Source of the DNA: Bacteroidales bacterium
GTDB lineage: Bacteria > Bacteroidota > Bacteroidia > Bacteroidales > ML635J-15
Assembly (NCBI GenBank): GCA_017651185.1
Contig: JAGCDJ010000047.1
Span: 1-56,811 of the forward strand
Reading direction: 5' to 3'
Length of the DNA stretch: 56,811 nucleotides
Below the pieces are notes generated by a model. It searched no databases. It was given only the letters and a program-made list of their open reading frames with translations, and was not told the origin of the DNA. Shown in pieces: positions 8,331 through 15,846 of the stretch. Numbering within the stretch: position 1 is the stretch's first letter; every line of letters begins with the position of its first letter. Made by a program: the position numbers and the translations under genes.

Positions 8331-9746
8331 TTAATATCTATAGTGGTCTGCTTTGAATGGTCCTTCTACTGGTACTCCGATATAGTCGGCCTGCTTTTGT
8401 GTGAGTTTTGTGAGCTTAACGCCAAGCTGGTCGAGGTGGAGACGGGCAACTTCTTCATCCAAGTACTTCGGCAAACGGTAAACGTCAACCTTGTAGTTGT
8501 TCTTCCAGAGGTCGAGCTGAGCCAAAGTCTGGTTTGAGAACGAGTTGCTCATTACAAAAGATGAGTGACCTGTTGCGCAACCGAGGTTTACGAGACGGCC
8601 TTCAGCAAGCAGGAAAATTGAATTTCCAGTTGGGAAAGTGTACTTGTCAACCTGTGGCTTGATGTTGGTCTTTACAACGCCTGGGCAATTTTCGAGGCGG
8701 TCAACCTGAATTTCGTTATCGAAGTGACCAATGTTGCAAACTATTGCCTGGTCTTTCATCTGTTTCATGTGTTCGAGAGTAACTACATCGCAGTTGCCAG
8801 TTGTTGTAACGAAAATGTTACCTTCCTTAACGGCTTCTTCCATTGTTGTCACTTCGTATCCTTCCATTGCTGCCTGCAGTGCGCATATAGGGTCAATTTC
8901 GGTAATAAGAACCCTTGCACCGTAGGTGTGCATCGAGCGGGCGCAACCCTTTCCAACATCACCGTAACCGAGAACAACAACAGTCTTTCCTGCTATCATC
9001 ACATCGGTAGCACGCTTGATACCATCTGCCAACGATTCGCGGCATCCGTAGAGGTTATCGAATTTCGACTTTGTAACCGAGTCGTTAACGTTAATTGCAG
9101 GTATCAAAAGTTCTCCCTTTGCCATCATTTGATACAAACGGTGAACACCAGTGGTTGTTTCTTCCGAAACGCCCTTGAGTTCGGCAATTGTACGGTGCCA
9201 TTTCTGGTTGTCGGCAACCAGCATTGCCTTCAATGTTTCCTGAATTGCCTTTTCTTCGTGGCATGATGGAACAAAATCCAAAGTCTTTGCATCGTTTTCG
9301 GCAGCATAACCTTTGTGAACCAACAAAGTAGCATCGCCACCATCGTCAACTATCAGGTTCGGTCCGAGTCCGCCAGGGAACGACAATGCCTGCAATGTGC
9401 ACCACCAGTATTCTTCAAGGGTTTCGCCCTTCCATGCGAAAACAGGAACACCTGCCTTTGCTATTGCTGCTGCTGCATGGTCTTGGGTTGAGAATATGTT
9501 GCAGCTTGCCCAACGTACATCTGCACCAAGTTCAACCAAAGTTTCGATAAGTACGGCAGTCTGTATAGTCATGTGCAACGAGCCTGAAATTCTTGCGCCT
9601 TTCAATGGTTTTTCTGCTGCGTATTTGCGGCGTATGCTCATCAATCCTGGCATTTCCTTTTCTGCCATTTCAATTTCCTTGCGTCCCCATTCTGCTAGAG
9701 ACATGTCGGCTACCTTGTAAGGTAATTTTGTGATTATTTCTTCCAT
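8331..9746 (-). CDS. ahcY: adenosylhomocysteinase
   Basis: 471 residues, the usual bacterial length. The enzyme reversibly hydrolyses S-adenosylhomocysteine to adenosine and homocysteine, removing the inhibitor left by methyltransferases. The NAD-binding loop [15 protein letters not shown] is intact, as are the substrate-side SHEEKAIQ, the TTTGNCDVV loop and the C-terminal KADHYRY ending, where Lys and Tyr close over NAD of the neighbouring subunit. The ATG at 9746 is preceded by a TATCTTTG promoter element. I looked for an S-adenosylhomocysteine riboswitch upstream and saw none. Confidence 0.97.
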   Translation of the reverse strand: MEEIITKLPYKVADMSLAEWGRKEIEMAEKEMPGLMSIRRKYAAEKPLKGARISGSLHMTIQTAVLIETLVELGADVRWASCNIFSTQDHAAAAIAKAGVPVFAWKGETLEEYWWCTLQALSFPGGLGPNLIVDDGGDATLLVHKGYAAENDAKTLDFVPSCHEEKAIQETLKAMLVADNQKWHRTIAELKGVSEETTTGVHRLYQMMAKGELLIPAINVNDSVTKSKFDNLYGCRESLADGIKRATDVMIAGKTVVVLGYGDVGKGCARSMHTYGARVLITEIDPICALQAAMEGYEVTTMEEAVKEGNIFVTTTGNCDVVTLEHMKQMKDQAIVCNIGHFDNEIQVDRLENCPGVVKTNIKPQVDKYTFPTGNSIFLLAEGRLVNLGCATGHSSFVMSNSFSNQTLAQLDLWKNNYKVDVYRLPKYLDEEVARLHLDQLGVKLTKLTQKQADYIGVPVEGPFKADHYRY

Positions 9747-9775
9747 CGTTATGATAAATTTCTTTTTTGGACTTG

Positions 9776-9783
9776 CAAAGATA
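9776..9783 (-). promoter_or_regulatory. -7 element of ahcY
   Basis: TATCTTTG on the minus strand matches TAnnTTTG and lies about 30 bases before the start codon. A -33 TTTG at the usual distance is not clear. Confidence 0.5.
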
Positions 9784-9850
9784 GCAAAAAAATCCGATGC
9801 TTCTCTTTCAATAAAAGTTTGTCATAAAAAAAATACTTGTGCAACTAATA

Positions 9851-9888
9851 AAAAACCGAATGTACCAGTTACGATGCATTCGGTTTTT
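9851..9888. terminator. hairpin terminator, mainly serving the small zinc-finger gene
   Basis: A 12-bp stem (AAAAACCGAATG with CATTCGGTTTTT) has a 14-base loop and T-rich flanks on both strands. On the minus strand it follows the gene at 9935-10087 and lies before the ahcY promoter. Confidence 0.85.
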
Positions 9889-9934
9889 GTATGTTTCGCA
9901 GATTTGTATAACTTCTGAAAGTTATTACAATCTG

Positions 9935-10087
9935 CTATTTGGGGAATGTTAATCGCCCATATTCAGGATGTGCAATTGCATATTCTGCTTCACATCTTGG
10001 AGAACAAAAACCACGTTGAGACCATAGCCACGGTCTATATACAACTGGTTTTTCCCTACACCAACAACATTTTACTTCATCACTCAT
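9935..10087 (-). CDS. 50-residue zinc-finger-like protein
   Basis: A short gene of 50 codons plus stop. The protein begins MSDEVKCCWCREKP and continues with a GFCSPRCEAEYAIAHPE segment. The four cysteines in CxxC...FCSxxC spacing are typical of small treble-clef or ribbon zinc fingers (TRASH/MYM-like), where FCSxxCxxEY is a recurrent ending. It is basic and tryptophan-containing in the middle (YRPWLWSQRG). Nothing in the sequence says what it binds. A terminator follows 47 bases downstream, which supports it being a real transcription unit. The start codon follows an AAAAAGAAA stretch. The function is unknown; a small nucleic-acid- or protein-binding zinc protein is the most I can say. Confidence 0.75.
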   Translation of the reverse strand: MSDEVKCCWCREKPVVYRPWLWSQRGFCSPRCEAEYAIAHPEYGRLTFPK

Positions 10088-10254
10088 TTTCTTTTTCGCC
10101 GGTTATATCCCATCGACCCGTCGGTTTTAAATAAAAAAAAATAAAGTATAAAAATCAATTTTAAAAATACGAATAAAGCACTTTAACCAAACAATCAATG
10201 TAAATAATAAATTTCCACAATTTGTGGAATATTTTTACACAGAATACCTGACCC

Positions 10255-10415
10255 GTGAAACCCCGATGGGGTAAAAGTATGGTTTTAGTTAGGTTTATTA
10301 ATATGTATGCCCTATGGGCAAGGGTACAGACATATATATGCATGGTGCTACCTCGTTAGAGGTTGCATATCAATAAAAAACAACAAATAACGGAATAACC
10401 CCAGAGGGGTTTCAC
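10255..10415. repeat. 161-bp element of nested palindromes with terminal inverted repeats
   Basis: The ends are perfect inverted repeats (GTGAAACCCC at 10255-10264, GGGGTTTCAC at 10406-10415). Inside are CCCCGATGGGG (10261-10271), TGCCCTATGGGCA (10308-10320), ACCTC-GTTA-GAGGT (10350-10363) within a larger ATATGCA...TGCATAT pair, and ACCCC-AGA-GGGGT (10398-10410). There is no open reading frame. It may be a non-autonomous mobile element or a structured RNA. Confidence 0.6.
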
Positions 10416-10462
10416 TTTGGTTTAGAAAATTATAATTGATTATCTGCAATTACCATATAATA

Positions 10463-10685
10463 ATGAACAGGCAGGAGATTTCGGACAGGTTAATTCACAC
10501 AGCTCCCCATTCAGTATCGCTGGTTCATTATACCTTCCGAAATGACTACTGGGAGTCATTCCACAACCTTCAGCTCACGCAGCGAAGCAAGTGAAGCTGA
10601 ACGAACCGACTAAGGTACATGTAGTGTGAGTTCGCTTGTGCGGAGCCGAAGTCCACGCAGCGAAGCAAGTAATCTCCTTTTTATG
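10463..10685. other. highly structured non-coding stretch, unknown
   Basis: The ends can pair (GGAGATT near 10476-10482 with AATCTCC near 10671-10677, followed by TTTTT). Inside are AATGACT-ACTGGG-AGTCATT and TTCAGCT...AGCTGAA, the latter enclosing a GCGAAGC mini-hairpin (10582-10588); a second GCGAAGC is at 10660-10666. No frame is convincingly coding. It could be a small RNA or a decayed repeat. Confidence 0.35.
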
Positions 10686-10716
10686 AAAATTGCGAATAAT
10701 CATTAAATTACATCTA

Positions 10717-10960
10717 TCAAGTAGTTATTTTTTCTGATTCCGATTTTCTCTCCTCAAAATGCTTCGCATAACACTCGAAGAAATTGTAGTCCAATGCCTC
10801 CGAGATTTCAAGCAGCAGTTTTGTCAATCCACTCGCGTTGGAAAACCTTGTACATGTTAAAGCGCGTACAGTTGACCTGCTTTGCCAACCACGATGCCTT
10901 CCTGCCTTGCTCATCGAGCTTGGCGCGTATAAGTTTCCCTATGTGAATTTGTTCTGCCAT
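10717..10960 (-). pseudogene. XRE-like HTH regulator, frameshifted
   Basis: The first part, from an ATG at 10960, encodes MAEQIHIGKLIRAKLDEQGR and continues through KASWLAKQVNCTRFNMYKVFQR, a small helix-turn-helix protein common in Bacteroidales. That frame then ends at once (WIDKTAA, stop). The expected continuation (LTKLLLEISEALDYNFFECY) is in the neighbouring frame and runs to a stop at 10717. The two pieces join near the CAACGCGAGTGG stretch around 10820, so a single-base change restores one protein of about 80 residues. It is either a recent pseudogene or an assembly error. The C-terminal frame ends in a charged tail (HFEERKSESEKITT). Confidence 0.7.
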
Positions 10961-11217
10961 CCTATTCCCCGACGGACCTGCAAAACAAAAAAGGCGTTGA
11001 ACCGTTTTTATTTTGCGATTACCGCCCAATCAGCCGACCAAAGCATAGCAAACAATAAACGCAAACGGTTCACGCCAAAAGCGCGAACATTGCGGATTAG
11101 AATTGTTTGCATTAAAAAATTTTGGTCGTTATTGTGCAAACGACAAATCCGTCAAATTCAATATGTTATATTTCAAAAAGTGAAAGGCGATTTCTCACCT
11201 TCCACTATATATTTTTC

Positions 11218-12675
11218 CTATTTCACAGGAATGTTCTTCAGTACATCAAGCAGATGCCTGTACCACATGTCCACGGTCTTGATTTCGACCTTCTCGTCGG
11301 GAGTATGAACACCGCGGAGAGTTGGTCCGAACGAAACCATGTCGAGGTTCGGATACTTCTCGAGGAACAAACCGCATTCCAGGCCTGCGTGAATTGCACG
11401 AACAATCGGAGTCTTTCCAAACAGCCTTTCGTAAGATGCAACCACAATCTTCAGTATTTCCGAATCGGTGTTAGGTGCCCAACCTGGGTATCCGTCGCCC
11501 GACTCAACCTTTGCGCCTGCAAGCAGGAACACATTGCGTACCATTGTGTTGATGTCTTCCTTGCCTGATTCGAGCGAACTGCGCTGACTAGTTGTAACCT
11601 GAATCTTGTCATCGAAGAACTTAACCGATGCAAGGTTGGTGGATGTCTCAACCAAACCCTTGATTGCAGGGCTCCAAGCATGTACTCCGTGAGGACAAGC
11701 CGAAACTGCCATAACAAGGTTGCGCTGAGTTTCCTCGTCGATTACGAAAGCCGGCAAAGCCACTTCGTTAAGCTCCATATTGATGTTCGGCTCAGTTATC
11801 TTTATTTCCTTGATGATGTCTTCCTTGAACTTTGCAAATTCCTTTCTTACATCTTCGGCATAATCTGCCTTAACGGTAAATGTAAATTCTGCCTCACGTG
11901 GAATGGCGTTGCGCTTGTTGCCACCGTCGAAGTGAGCAAGACGAGCAAAATACTTGCTTGTAATCTTCTGCAAGAAACGGTTTGCAATCTTGTTGGAGTT
12001 GCCAAGTCCCTTGTTGATTTCGTCGCCGCTATGTCCACCTGCAAGTCCGTTAATCAGGAACATATATGCAACGTGGTGCTCGGGAACTGCTTCCTTCTTG
12101 TATGCGAAATCTGCAACAGTATCGATACCACCTGCGCAACCGATAAACATTTCGCCTTCGTCCTCGGAATCGAGGTTGAGAAGAATTTCGGAATCGAAGA
12201 ATCCGGCTTCGAGAGCAAAAGCACCAGTAAGACCAGTTTCCTCGTCGATTGTGAACAAGCACTCGATTGGTCCATGCTCAACGCTGTCGTCGGTAAGGAT
12301 AGCCATTTCGGCAGCACAGCCAATGCCATCGTCAGCACCAAGGGTTGTACCTTTTGCCTTTACCCATTCGCCATCGATGTAAGGAGTGATACCTTCGTTG
12401 TCGAAGTCGATGTTAACACTGCGGAGCTTTTCGCATACCATATCCATGTGCGACTGCAATATCACCGACTTGCGATTTTCCATGCCCTTTGTTGCTGGTT
12501 TACGGATTACTACATTGCCAACTTTGTCGCGACGTGCTTCGAGGTTGTTGTCCTTTGCAAACTTCATCAGGAATTCCACCATTTTCTCCTCTTTCTTCGA
12601 GGGACGTGGAATTTTCGTTATCTGTTCAAAATACTGCCAAACTTTTTTTGGCTCAAGATTACCTAAAACTTCCAT
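11218..12675 (-). CDS. pepD: aminoacyl-histidine dipeptidase (cytosol non-specific dipeptidase, M20C)
   Basis: 485 residues from the ATG at 12675 (MEVLGNLEPKKVWQYFEQIT), the normal PepD length. The dinuclear-zinc ligands of family M20 are visible: SHMDMVCEK with the first His and Asp, LGADDGIGCA with the bridging Asp, and the DEETGLTGA Glu pair. It is a cytoplasmic enzyme that cleaves Xaa-His and other dipeptides. A longer frame (from 12831) begins with a hydrophobic stretch, but this is an artefact: it is the antisense of the divergent lipoprotein's start. Its promoter lies in the 64-bp gap to that gene. Confidence 0.95.
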   Translation of the reverse strand: MEVLGNLEPKKVWQYFEQITKIPRPSKKEEKMVEFLMKFAKDNNLEARRDKVGNVVIRKPATKGMENRKSVILQSHMDMVCEKLRSVNIDFDNEGITPYIDGEWVKAKGTTLGADDGIGCAAEMAILTDDSVEHGPIECLFTIDEETGLTGAFALEAGFFDSEILLNLDSEDEGEMFIGCAGGIDTVADFAYKKEAVPEHHVAYMFLINGLAGGHSGDEINKGLGNSNKIANRFLQKITSKYFARLAHFDGGNKRNAIPREAEFTFTVKADYAEDVRKEFAKFKEDIIKEIKITEPNINMELNEVALPAFVIDEETQRNLVMAVSACPHGVHAWSPAIKGLVETSTNLASVKFFDDKIQVTTSQRSSLESGKEDINTMVRNVFLLAGAKVESGDGYPGWAPNTDSEILKIVVASYERLFGKTPIVRAIHAGLECGLFLEKYPNLDMVSFGPTLRGVHTPDEKVEIKTVDMWYRHLLDVLKNIPVK

Positions 12676-12692
12676 AGAAAAATTTTTTTTGT

Positions 12693-12700
12693 TATTTTTG
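12693..12700 (+). promoter_or_regulatory. -7 element of the lipoprotein gene
   Basis: TATTTTTG fits TAnnTTTG and lies 39 bases before the ATG at 12740. There is no well-spaced -33 element. Confidence 0.4.
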
Positions 12701-12704
12701 ACAA

Positions 12705-12735
12705 CGAAAATAATACTTATCGGACTAACAACAAA
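12705..12735 (-). promoter_or_regulatory. promoter of pepD
   Basis: On the minus strand TTTG (12735-12732) is followed after 19 bases by TATTTTCG (12712-12705), one mismatch from the consensus. The start codon is about 30 bases further. Confidence 0.5.
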
Positions 12736-12739
12736 GAAA

Positions 12740-13405
12740 ATGAACAGAATAAAAATTATTTTTTTCATTGCTTTGATTTTCAGCACATTTGCAATTGGTA
12801 CAAGTTCATGCAAGAAGGCAGAAAACCACATTTACGGCAAAATTACCGACATGTCAACTGGCGAAGCGGTTGCCAATGTGACGGTTGATTTGTATCTGAC
12901 GAAAATAACTTCGGGCAGCTATTCCGGCACATTCGAGAAATATATGTCAACAGTTACCGATGCCCAAGGCAACTATAGTCTGGAATTTGAACCAGTTGCG
13001 GCAGGCGAATACAGTCTGCGCCTATCAAAGGAAGGTTATCATTCGAATATTACTGACTTTATGCCCGAAGAAACTGCCTCCGAATACGAAAAGAACCTCA
13101 CAATTCCCAAAGCGGGGTACATAAATTTCAAGATTCGCAACGCCTACGGAACTCACATCGGCGACGAAAATGATGTTGCAAGGATTTTGGTGCAAGGAAT
13201 CAACCCGCTATGCTCCGAATGTTGCTCGTCGGATTACTATTCGTTTGAAGGACTTGATGTCAACGAAAATTTTGTTTGCAACATTGTCGCTGGCGATGAG
13301 ATTACAATAAACCGCTACCTTGTACGCAAAGGAACTTCGGACTACAAAAGCAGAAAATACATCTGCGAACAAGGCGATACGATTGTATATAGCTGGAACT
13401 ATTAA
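12740..13405 (+). CDS. lipoprotein with a carboxypeptidase-regulatory-like domain
   Basis: 221 residues. The N-terminus is a lipoprotein signal peptide (IALIFSTFAIGTSSCKKAE) with the lipidated cysteine at about residue 24. It is followed by a transthyretin-like beta-sandwich of the carboxypeptidase regulatory type: GKITDMSTGEAVANVTVDLY, then DAQGNYSLEFEPVAAGEYSL and RLSKEGYHS. Such domains are stalks or scaffolds on surface and periplasmic proteins, not enzymes. The C-terminal part has a CSECCSSDYYSF cysteine cluster of unknown meaning. It is divergent from pepD. I chose the ATG at 12740 because it starts the signal peptide; the upstream in-frame extension is antisense to pepD. Confidence 0.85.
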   Translation: MNRIKIIFFIALIFSTFAIGTSSCKKAENHIYGKITDMSTGEAVANVTVDLYLTKITSGSYSGTFEKYMSTVTDAQGNYSLEFEPVAAGEYSLRLSKEGYHSNITDFMPEETASEYEKNLTIPKAGYINFKIRNAYGTHIGDENDVARILVQGINPLCSECCSSDYYSFEGLDVNENFVCNIVAGDEITINRYLVRKGTSDYKSRKYICEQGDTIVYSWNY

Positions 13406-13471
13406 AAAGGTTTCTGTGGGCTGACGCCCGTTTCTATGTTTCTATGCCTTCGGCGTTTAACTTCGTTGAGG

Positions 13472-13478
13472 GCTTCGC
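13472..13478. repeat. GCTTCGC mini-hairpin within a CGCCGTTTC-type intergenic repeat
   Basis: The 13406-13502 gap is a patchwork of TTTCTATG, GGCTTCGCC and GCTGACGC motifs, the same mosaic seen at 24540-24600 and 41340-41545. Confidence 0.5.
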
Positions 13479-13502
13479 CGTTCTCGCTGACGCTGTTTCT
13501 AT

Positions 13503-13612
13503 GTTTGAAGTTGTTTGAAGTTGTTTGAAGTTGTTTGAAGTTGTTTGAAGTTGTTTGAAGTTGTTTGAAGTTGTTTGAAGTTGTTTGAAATTGTTTGAAA
13601 TCGTTTGAAATT
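13503..13612. repeat. 11 tandem copies of a 10-bp unit (GTTTGAAGTT)
   Basis: Eight units are identical and the last three drift (GTTTGAAATT, GTTTGAAATC, GTTTGAAATT). The array ends exactly at the last base of the queG stop codon (13612), so on the minus strand it forms the 3' end of the queG transcript. Confidence 0.95.
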
Positions 13613-14502
13613 CACTTTACATTCTCCAAAATCTTCTTTCGTCCTGCCCTGAGTAGTGCAGTATTTGCAAACTTTTTCTGGAACTGGTGATTGCTCATGG
13701 TTTCCAATTCTTCGGGAGAAAACGTCTTGATTTCGGGCAGGACGATACCGCTTTTCTTTGGAACAGAAAAGTTGTGCGGGCAACAATCCTGGCACGCGTC
13801 GCAACCAAATATACGATTGCCCTTTGCCTGTCTCACATCATCGTCAATGCCATCCTTCTTTTCGATAGTTTGGTACGAAATGCACTTGTTCGCATTTAAG
13901 CCATCGAACGAAAGCGCCTTTGTGGGACACGACTTTATGCAGGCATTGCATCCAAGGCACTGCTGGTTTAGCGGTTGGTCGTAGTCGCTCTCAAAATTTA
14001 CAACAAGTTCACCGATGAACACAAACGAACCAAACTTTGGATTGATTATGCACCTGTTTTTCCCAAAGAAACCAAGTCCCGATTTCTGTGCAAAATACCT
14101 TTCGAACAAAGGTGCCGAATCGACAAACGCACGACCATCTGCCTGCGGACATACTTTTTTTATCTCGTCGAGCATACTGGTCAACTTTTCCTTTATTACA
14201 TAGTGGTAGTCGCGACCAAGAGCGTATTTTGCAATCCTGATGTCATCACGGTCTGGTTTTTCATCTGTATTGTAGGAGTACAGCACCGAAATCACCGACT
14301 TGGCACCTTCGACAAGCAACCCCAAGTCGCTACGCACGTCAATGTTGCGTTCCATATACGACATTCCAGCATTGCGTTCCGCTGCAAGCCATGATTTTAG
14401 TGCCGAAATAGTGTCGTTGTCAACTTCCGCATTGCTGATACCACAGGCATCGAAGCCAACCGCTCCCGCCATGTCCTTCACCAACTTGGAATCGACAAAC
14501 AT
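13612..14502 (-). CDS. queG: epoxyqueuosine reductase
   Basis: 296 residues, the short form without the C-terminal HEAT-like repeats of E. coli QueG. The enzyme uses cobalamin and two [4Fe-4S] clusters to reduce epoxyqueuosine to queuosine in tRNA. The cluster ligands are in QCLGCNACIKSCP (Cys182, 185, 188, 192) and GCDACQDCCP (Cys234, 237, 240, 241). The VDSAPLFERYFAQKSGLGFFGKN region contains the catalytic Asp128. It lies one base after the stop of the upstream gene (14504), so the two are an operon. A 10-bp tandem repeat starts at its stop codon. Confidence 0.95.
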   Translation of the reverse strand: MFVDSKLVKDMAGAVGFDACGISNAEVDNDTISALKSWLAAERNAGMSYMERNIDVRSDLGLLVEGAKSVISVLYSYNTDEKPDRDDIRIAKYALGRDYHYVIKEKLTSMLDEIKKVCPQADGRAFVDSAPLFERYFAQKSGLGFFGKNRCIINPKFGSFVFIGELVVNFESDYDQPLNQQCLGCNACIKSCPTKALSFDGLNANKCISYQTIEKKDGIDDDVRQAKGNRIFGCDACQDCCPHNFSVPKKSGIVLPEIKTFSPEELETMSNHQFQKKFANTALLRAGRKKILENVK

Positions 14503-14503
14503 A

Positions 14504-15598
14504 TCAGTCGTTTTTGTAGGTTTTCCCCTCGTAGTAAATGTTTTCCGACTTCACACCGAAGGAATATCTGACGGCATCGCCAGTGAGTTCAAAGTCGGTA
14601 ACCTTCTCGTATGAAATAGTTTCGGTCTTGTTTCCGTCGAAATACTTCAAATTGCCCATCTGGTCGAGGTAGGCGACAGACCTGTTGTTTATCTGGTATT
14701 TTTCGGGAATAAAACTTTCAAGAGTATATATCTTGCCGTCAACGTATGCTTTGAAATAGTTCTGTACGCCGAACACCATTATTCCGTCCTCAACTTCGTA
14801 GAAATCCGGTTCGTCGAACGAAATTGTGCGGGTCTTGAAACCCTCGAAAACTTTCAGGTATGATGAAGCATCAACATAGGCCACAAATCCGTCGCCACAC
14901 ACAAATGTCTTTGGGACAAAGTCTTCAAGGTCAACGAATTCGTTTTTATAGAATGCATGGAAACTACCGGTACTTACATCAACATAAGCGACAATGTCAC
15001 GCCCAAGTGCTATCTGACCAAGGTTTTTGCTATAAATAATCTGCTCTATTTCACCGATATAGAAAGCATTTAAATCGCCATTTACATCAATGTACACAGC
15101 AATGTTTTTGCCAACACTCACAAACGATGGTTCTCCAGTAGATAGCACATCGTCCAAGGTATATTTCTTGCCGTTCCAGTAGCACATCAGCATGTGCTGC
15201 ATATCGTCGTACCACACCACAATGTCGTCGCTTGCCCAATATTTTGCCGCGCTTGCACATAGGGTAGAAAAATTCCCGTCGTCGAAAACCTTGAGCTGGG
15301 TGTTCATGCTGAACGAAATAAGGTTGTCGGTTACAATATAGTTCGACACGAAACTACTTGCGCTGTGCAGGAAATGATTGTGGTAGATTTTCAGTCCGCC
15401 CGAATTGTCTACGTAAACGAAAGAATTGTTGCCTACGCCATACGATTTAGGTGGCTGGTGGTCAATCTGCTTTGTGTTGTCATTGTCGAACACCCATATA
15501 TTGCCAAGGTAGTCGTTGTAGAACGACATTCCCTGTGACCAGGCGGTAAGTCCGCACAGCATCAACAGCAATATAATATGAAAAGCAACTAACCTCAT
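14504..15598 (-). CDS. secreted protein of unknown function with ~40-residue beta repeats
   Basis: 364 residues with a signal peptide (MRLVAFHIILLLMLCGLTAW, cleavage near SQG). The mature part repeats a pattern of about 40-45 residues with motifs such as AVYIDVNGDLNAFYIG, VAYVDVSTGSFHAFY, VAYVDASSYLKVFEG and VAYLDQMGNLKYFDG; this periodicity suggests a beta-propeller or solenoid. I do not recognise the family. It is in an operon with queG, one base apart, though no functional link is obvious. A TATATTTG promoter element lies 19 bases before the ATG at 15598, so I prefer that start over the ATG at 15607. Confidence 0.8.
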   Translation of the reverse strand: MRLVAFHIILLLMLCGLTAWSQGMSFYNDYLGNIWVFDNDNTKQIDHQPPKSYGVGNNSFVYVDNSGGLKIYHNHFLHSASSFVSNYIVTDNLISFSMNTQLKVFDDGNFSTLCASAAKYWASDDIVVWYDDMQHMLMCYWNGKKYTLDDVLSTGEPSFVSVGKNIAVYIDVNGDLNAFYIGEIEQIIYSKNLGQIALGRDIVAYVDVSTGSFHAFYKNEFVDLEDFVPKTFVCGDGFVAYVDASSYLKVFEGFKTRTISFDEPDFYEVEDGIMVFGVQNYFKAYVDGKIYTLESFIPEKYQINNRSVAYLDQMGNLKYFDGNKTETISYEKVTDFELTGDAVRYSFGVKSENIYYEGKTYKND

Positions 15599-15616
15599 TG
15601 CATACATTTCAAAATG

Positions 15617-15624
15617 CAAATATA
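15617..15624 (-). promoter_or_regulatory. -7 element of the unknown gene-queG operon
   Basis: TATATTTG on the minus strand is an exact TAnnTTTG match. A TTG at 15644-15642 lies 17 bases upstream. Confidence 0.55.
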
Positions 15625-15802
15625 AAAAATTTTCTTTGCCGCAAGCAGTAAAAAAAATAGGGGAACACTTTTGAAACATTCCATTACGCTGTCATGTGGT
15701 TTAATTGGATGGGCGGAACCACGAATTGCACTGATTAACACGAATACTGTTTTTCGCTGTGCTCAACAATTGTTTCATTGTATTTTTCTCATGAAACAAA
15801 TA

Positions 15803-15824
15803 GGGGCGCAATGAATTGCGCCCC
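15803..15824. repeat. palindrome followed by CTACA (dispersed family)
   Basis: Arms GGGGCGCAAT and ATTGCGCCCC are perfect, with a GA centre, followed by TACAG. It sits just after the end of the giant T9SS gene and could also stop transcription. Relatives are at 29796, 41313 and 46596. The rest of the 15680-15846 gap contains a CCACGAATTGCACTG-type repeat. Confidence 0.8.
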
Positions 15825-15846
15825 TACAGATTATAAATGTCATTAA

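Noticed and set aside
8724..9266. 180-codon plus-strand frame
   Set aside because: Antisense of ahcY.
9747..9850. S-adenosylhomocysteine riboswitch upstream of ahcY
   Set aside because: The region is AT-rich without the compact G/C pseudoknot expected, and a promoter element lies only 30 bases from the start codon.
11680..12666. 328-codon plus-strand frame
   Set aside because: Antisense of pepD, whose catalytic motifs are intact.
13503..13612. CRISPR array
   Set aside because: Units are 10 bp with no spacers, so this is a simple tandem repeat; no cas genes are present.
13499..13804. 101-codon minus-strand frame with a repeated FKQLQTTSNN pattern
   Set aside because: The repeat is only a translation of the 10-bp tandem array, and the rest overlaps queG in another frame.
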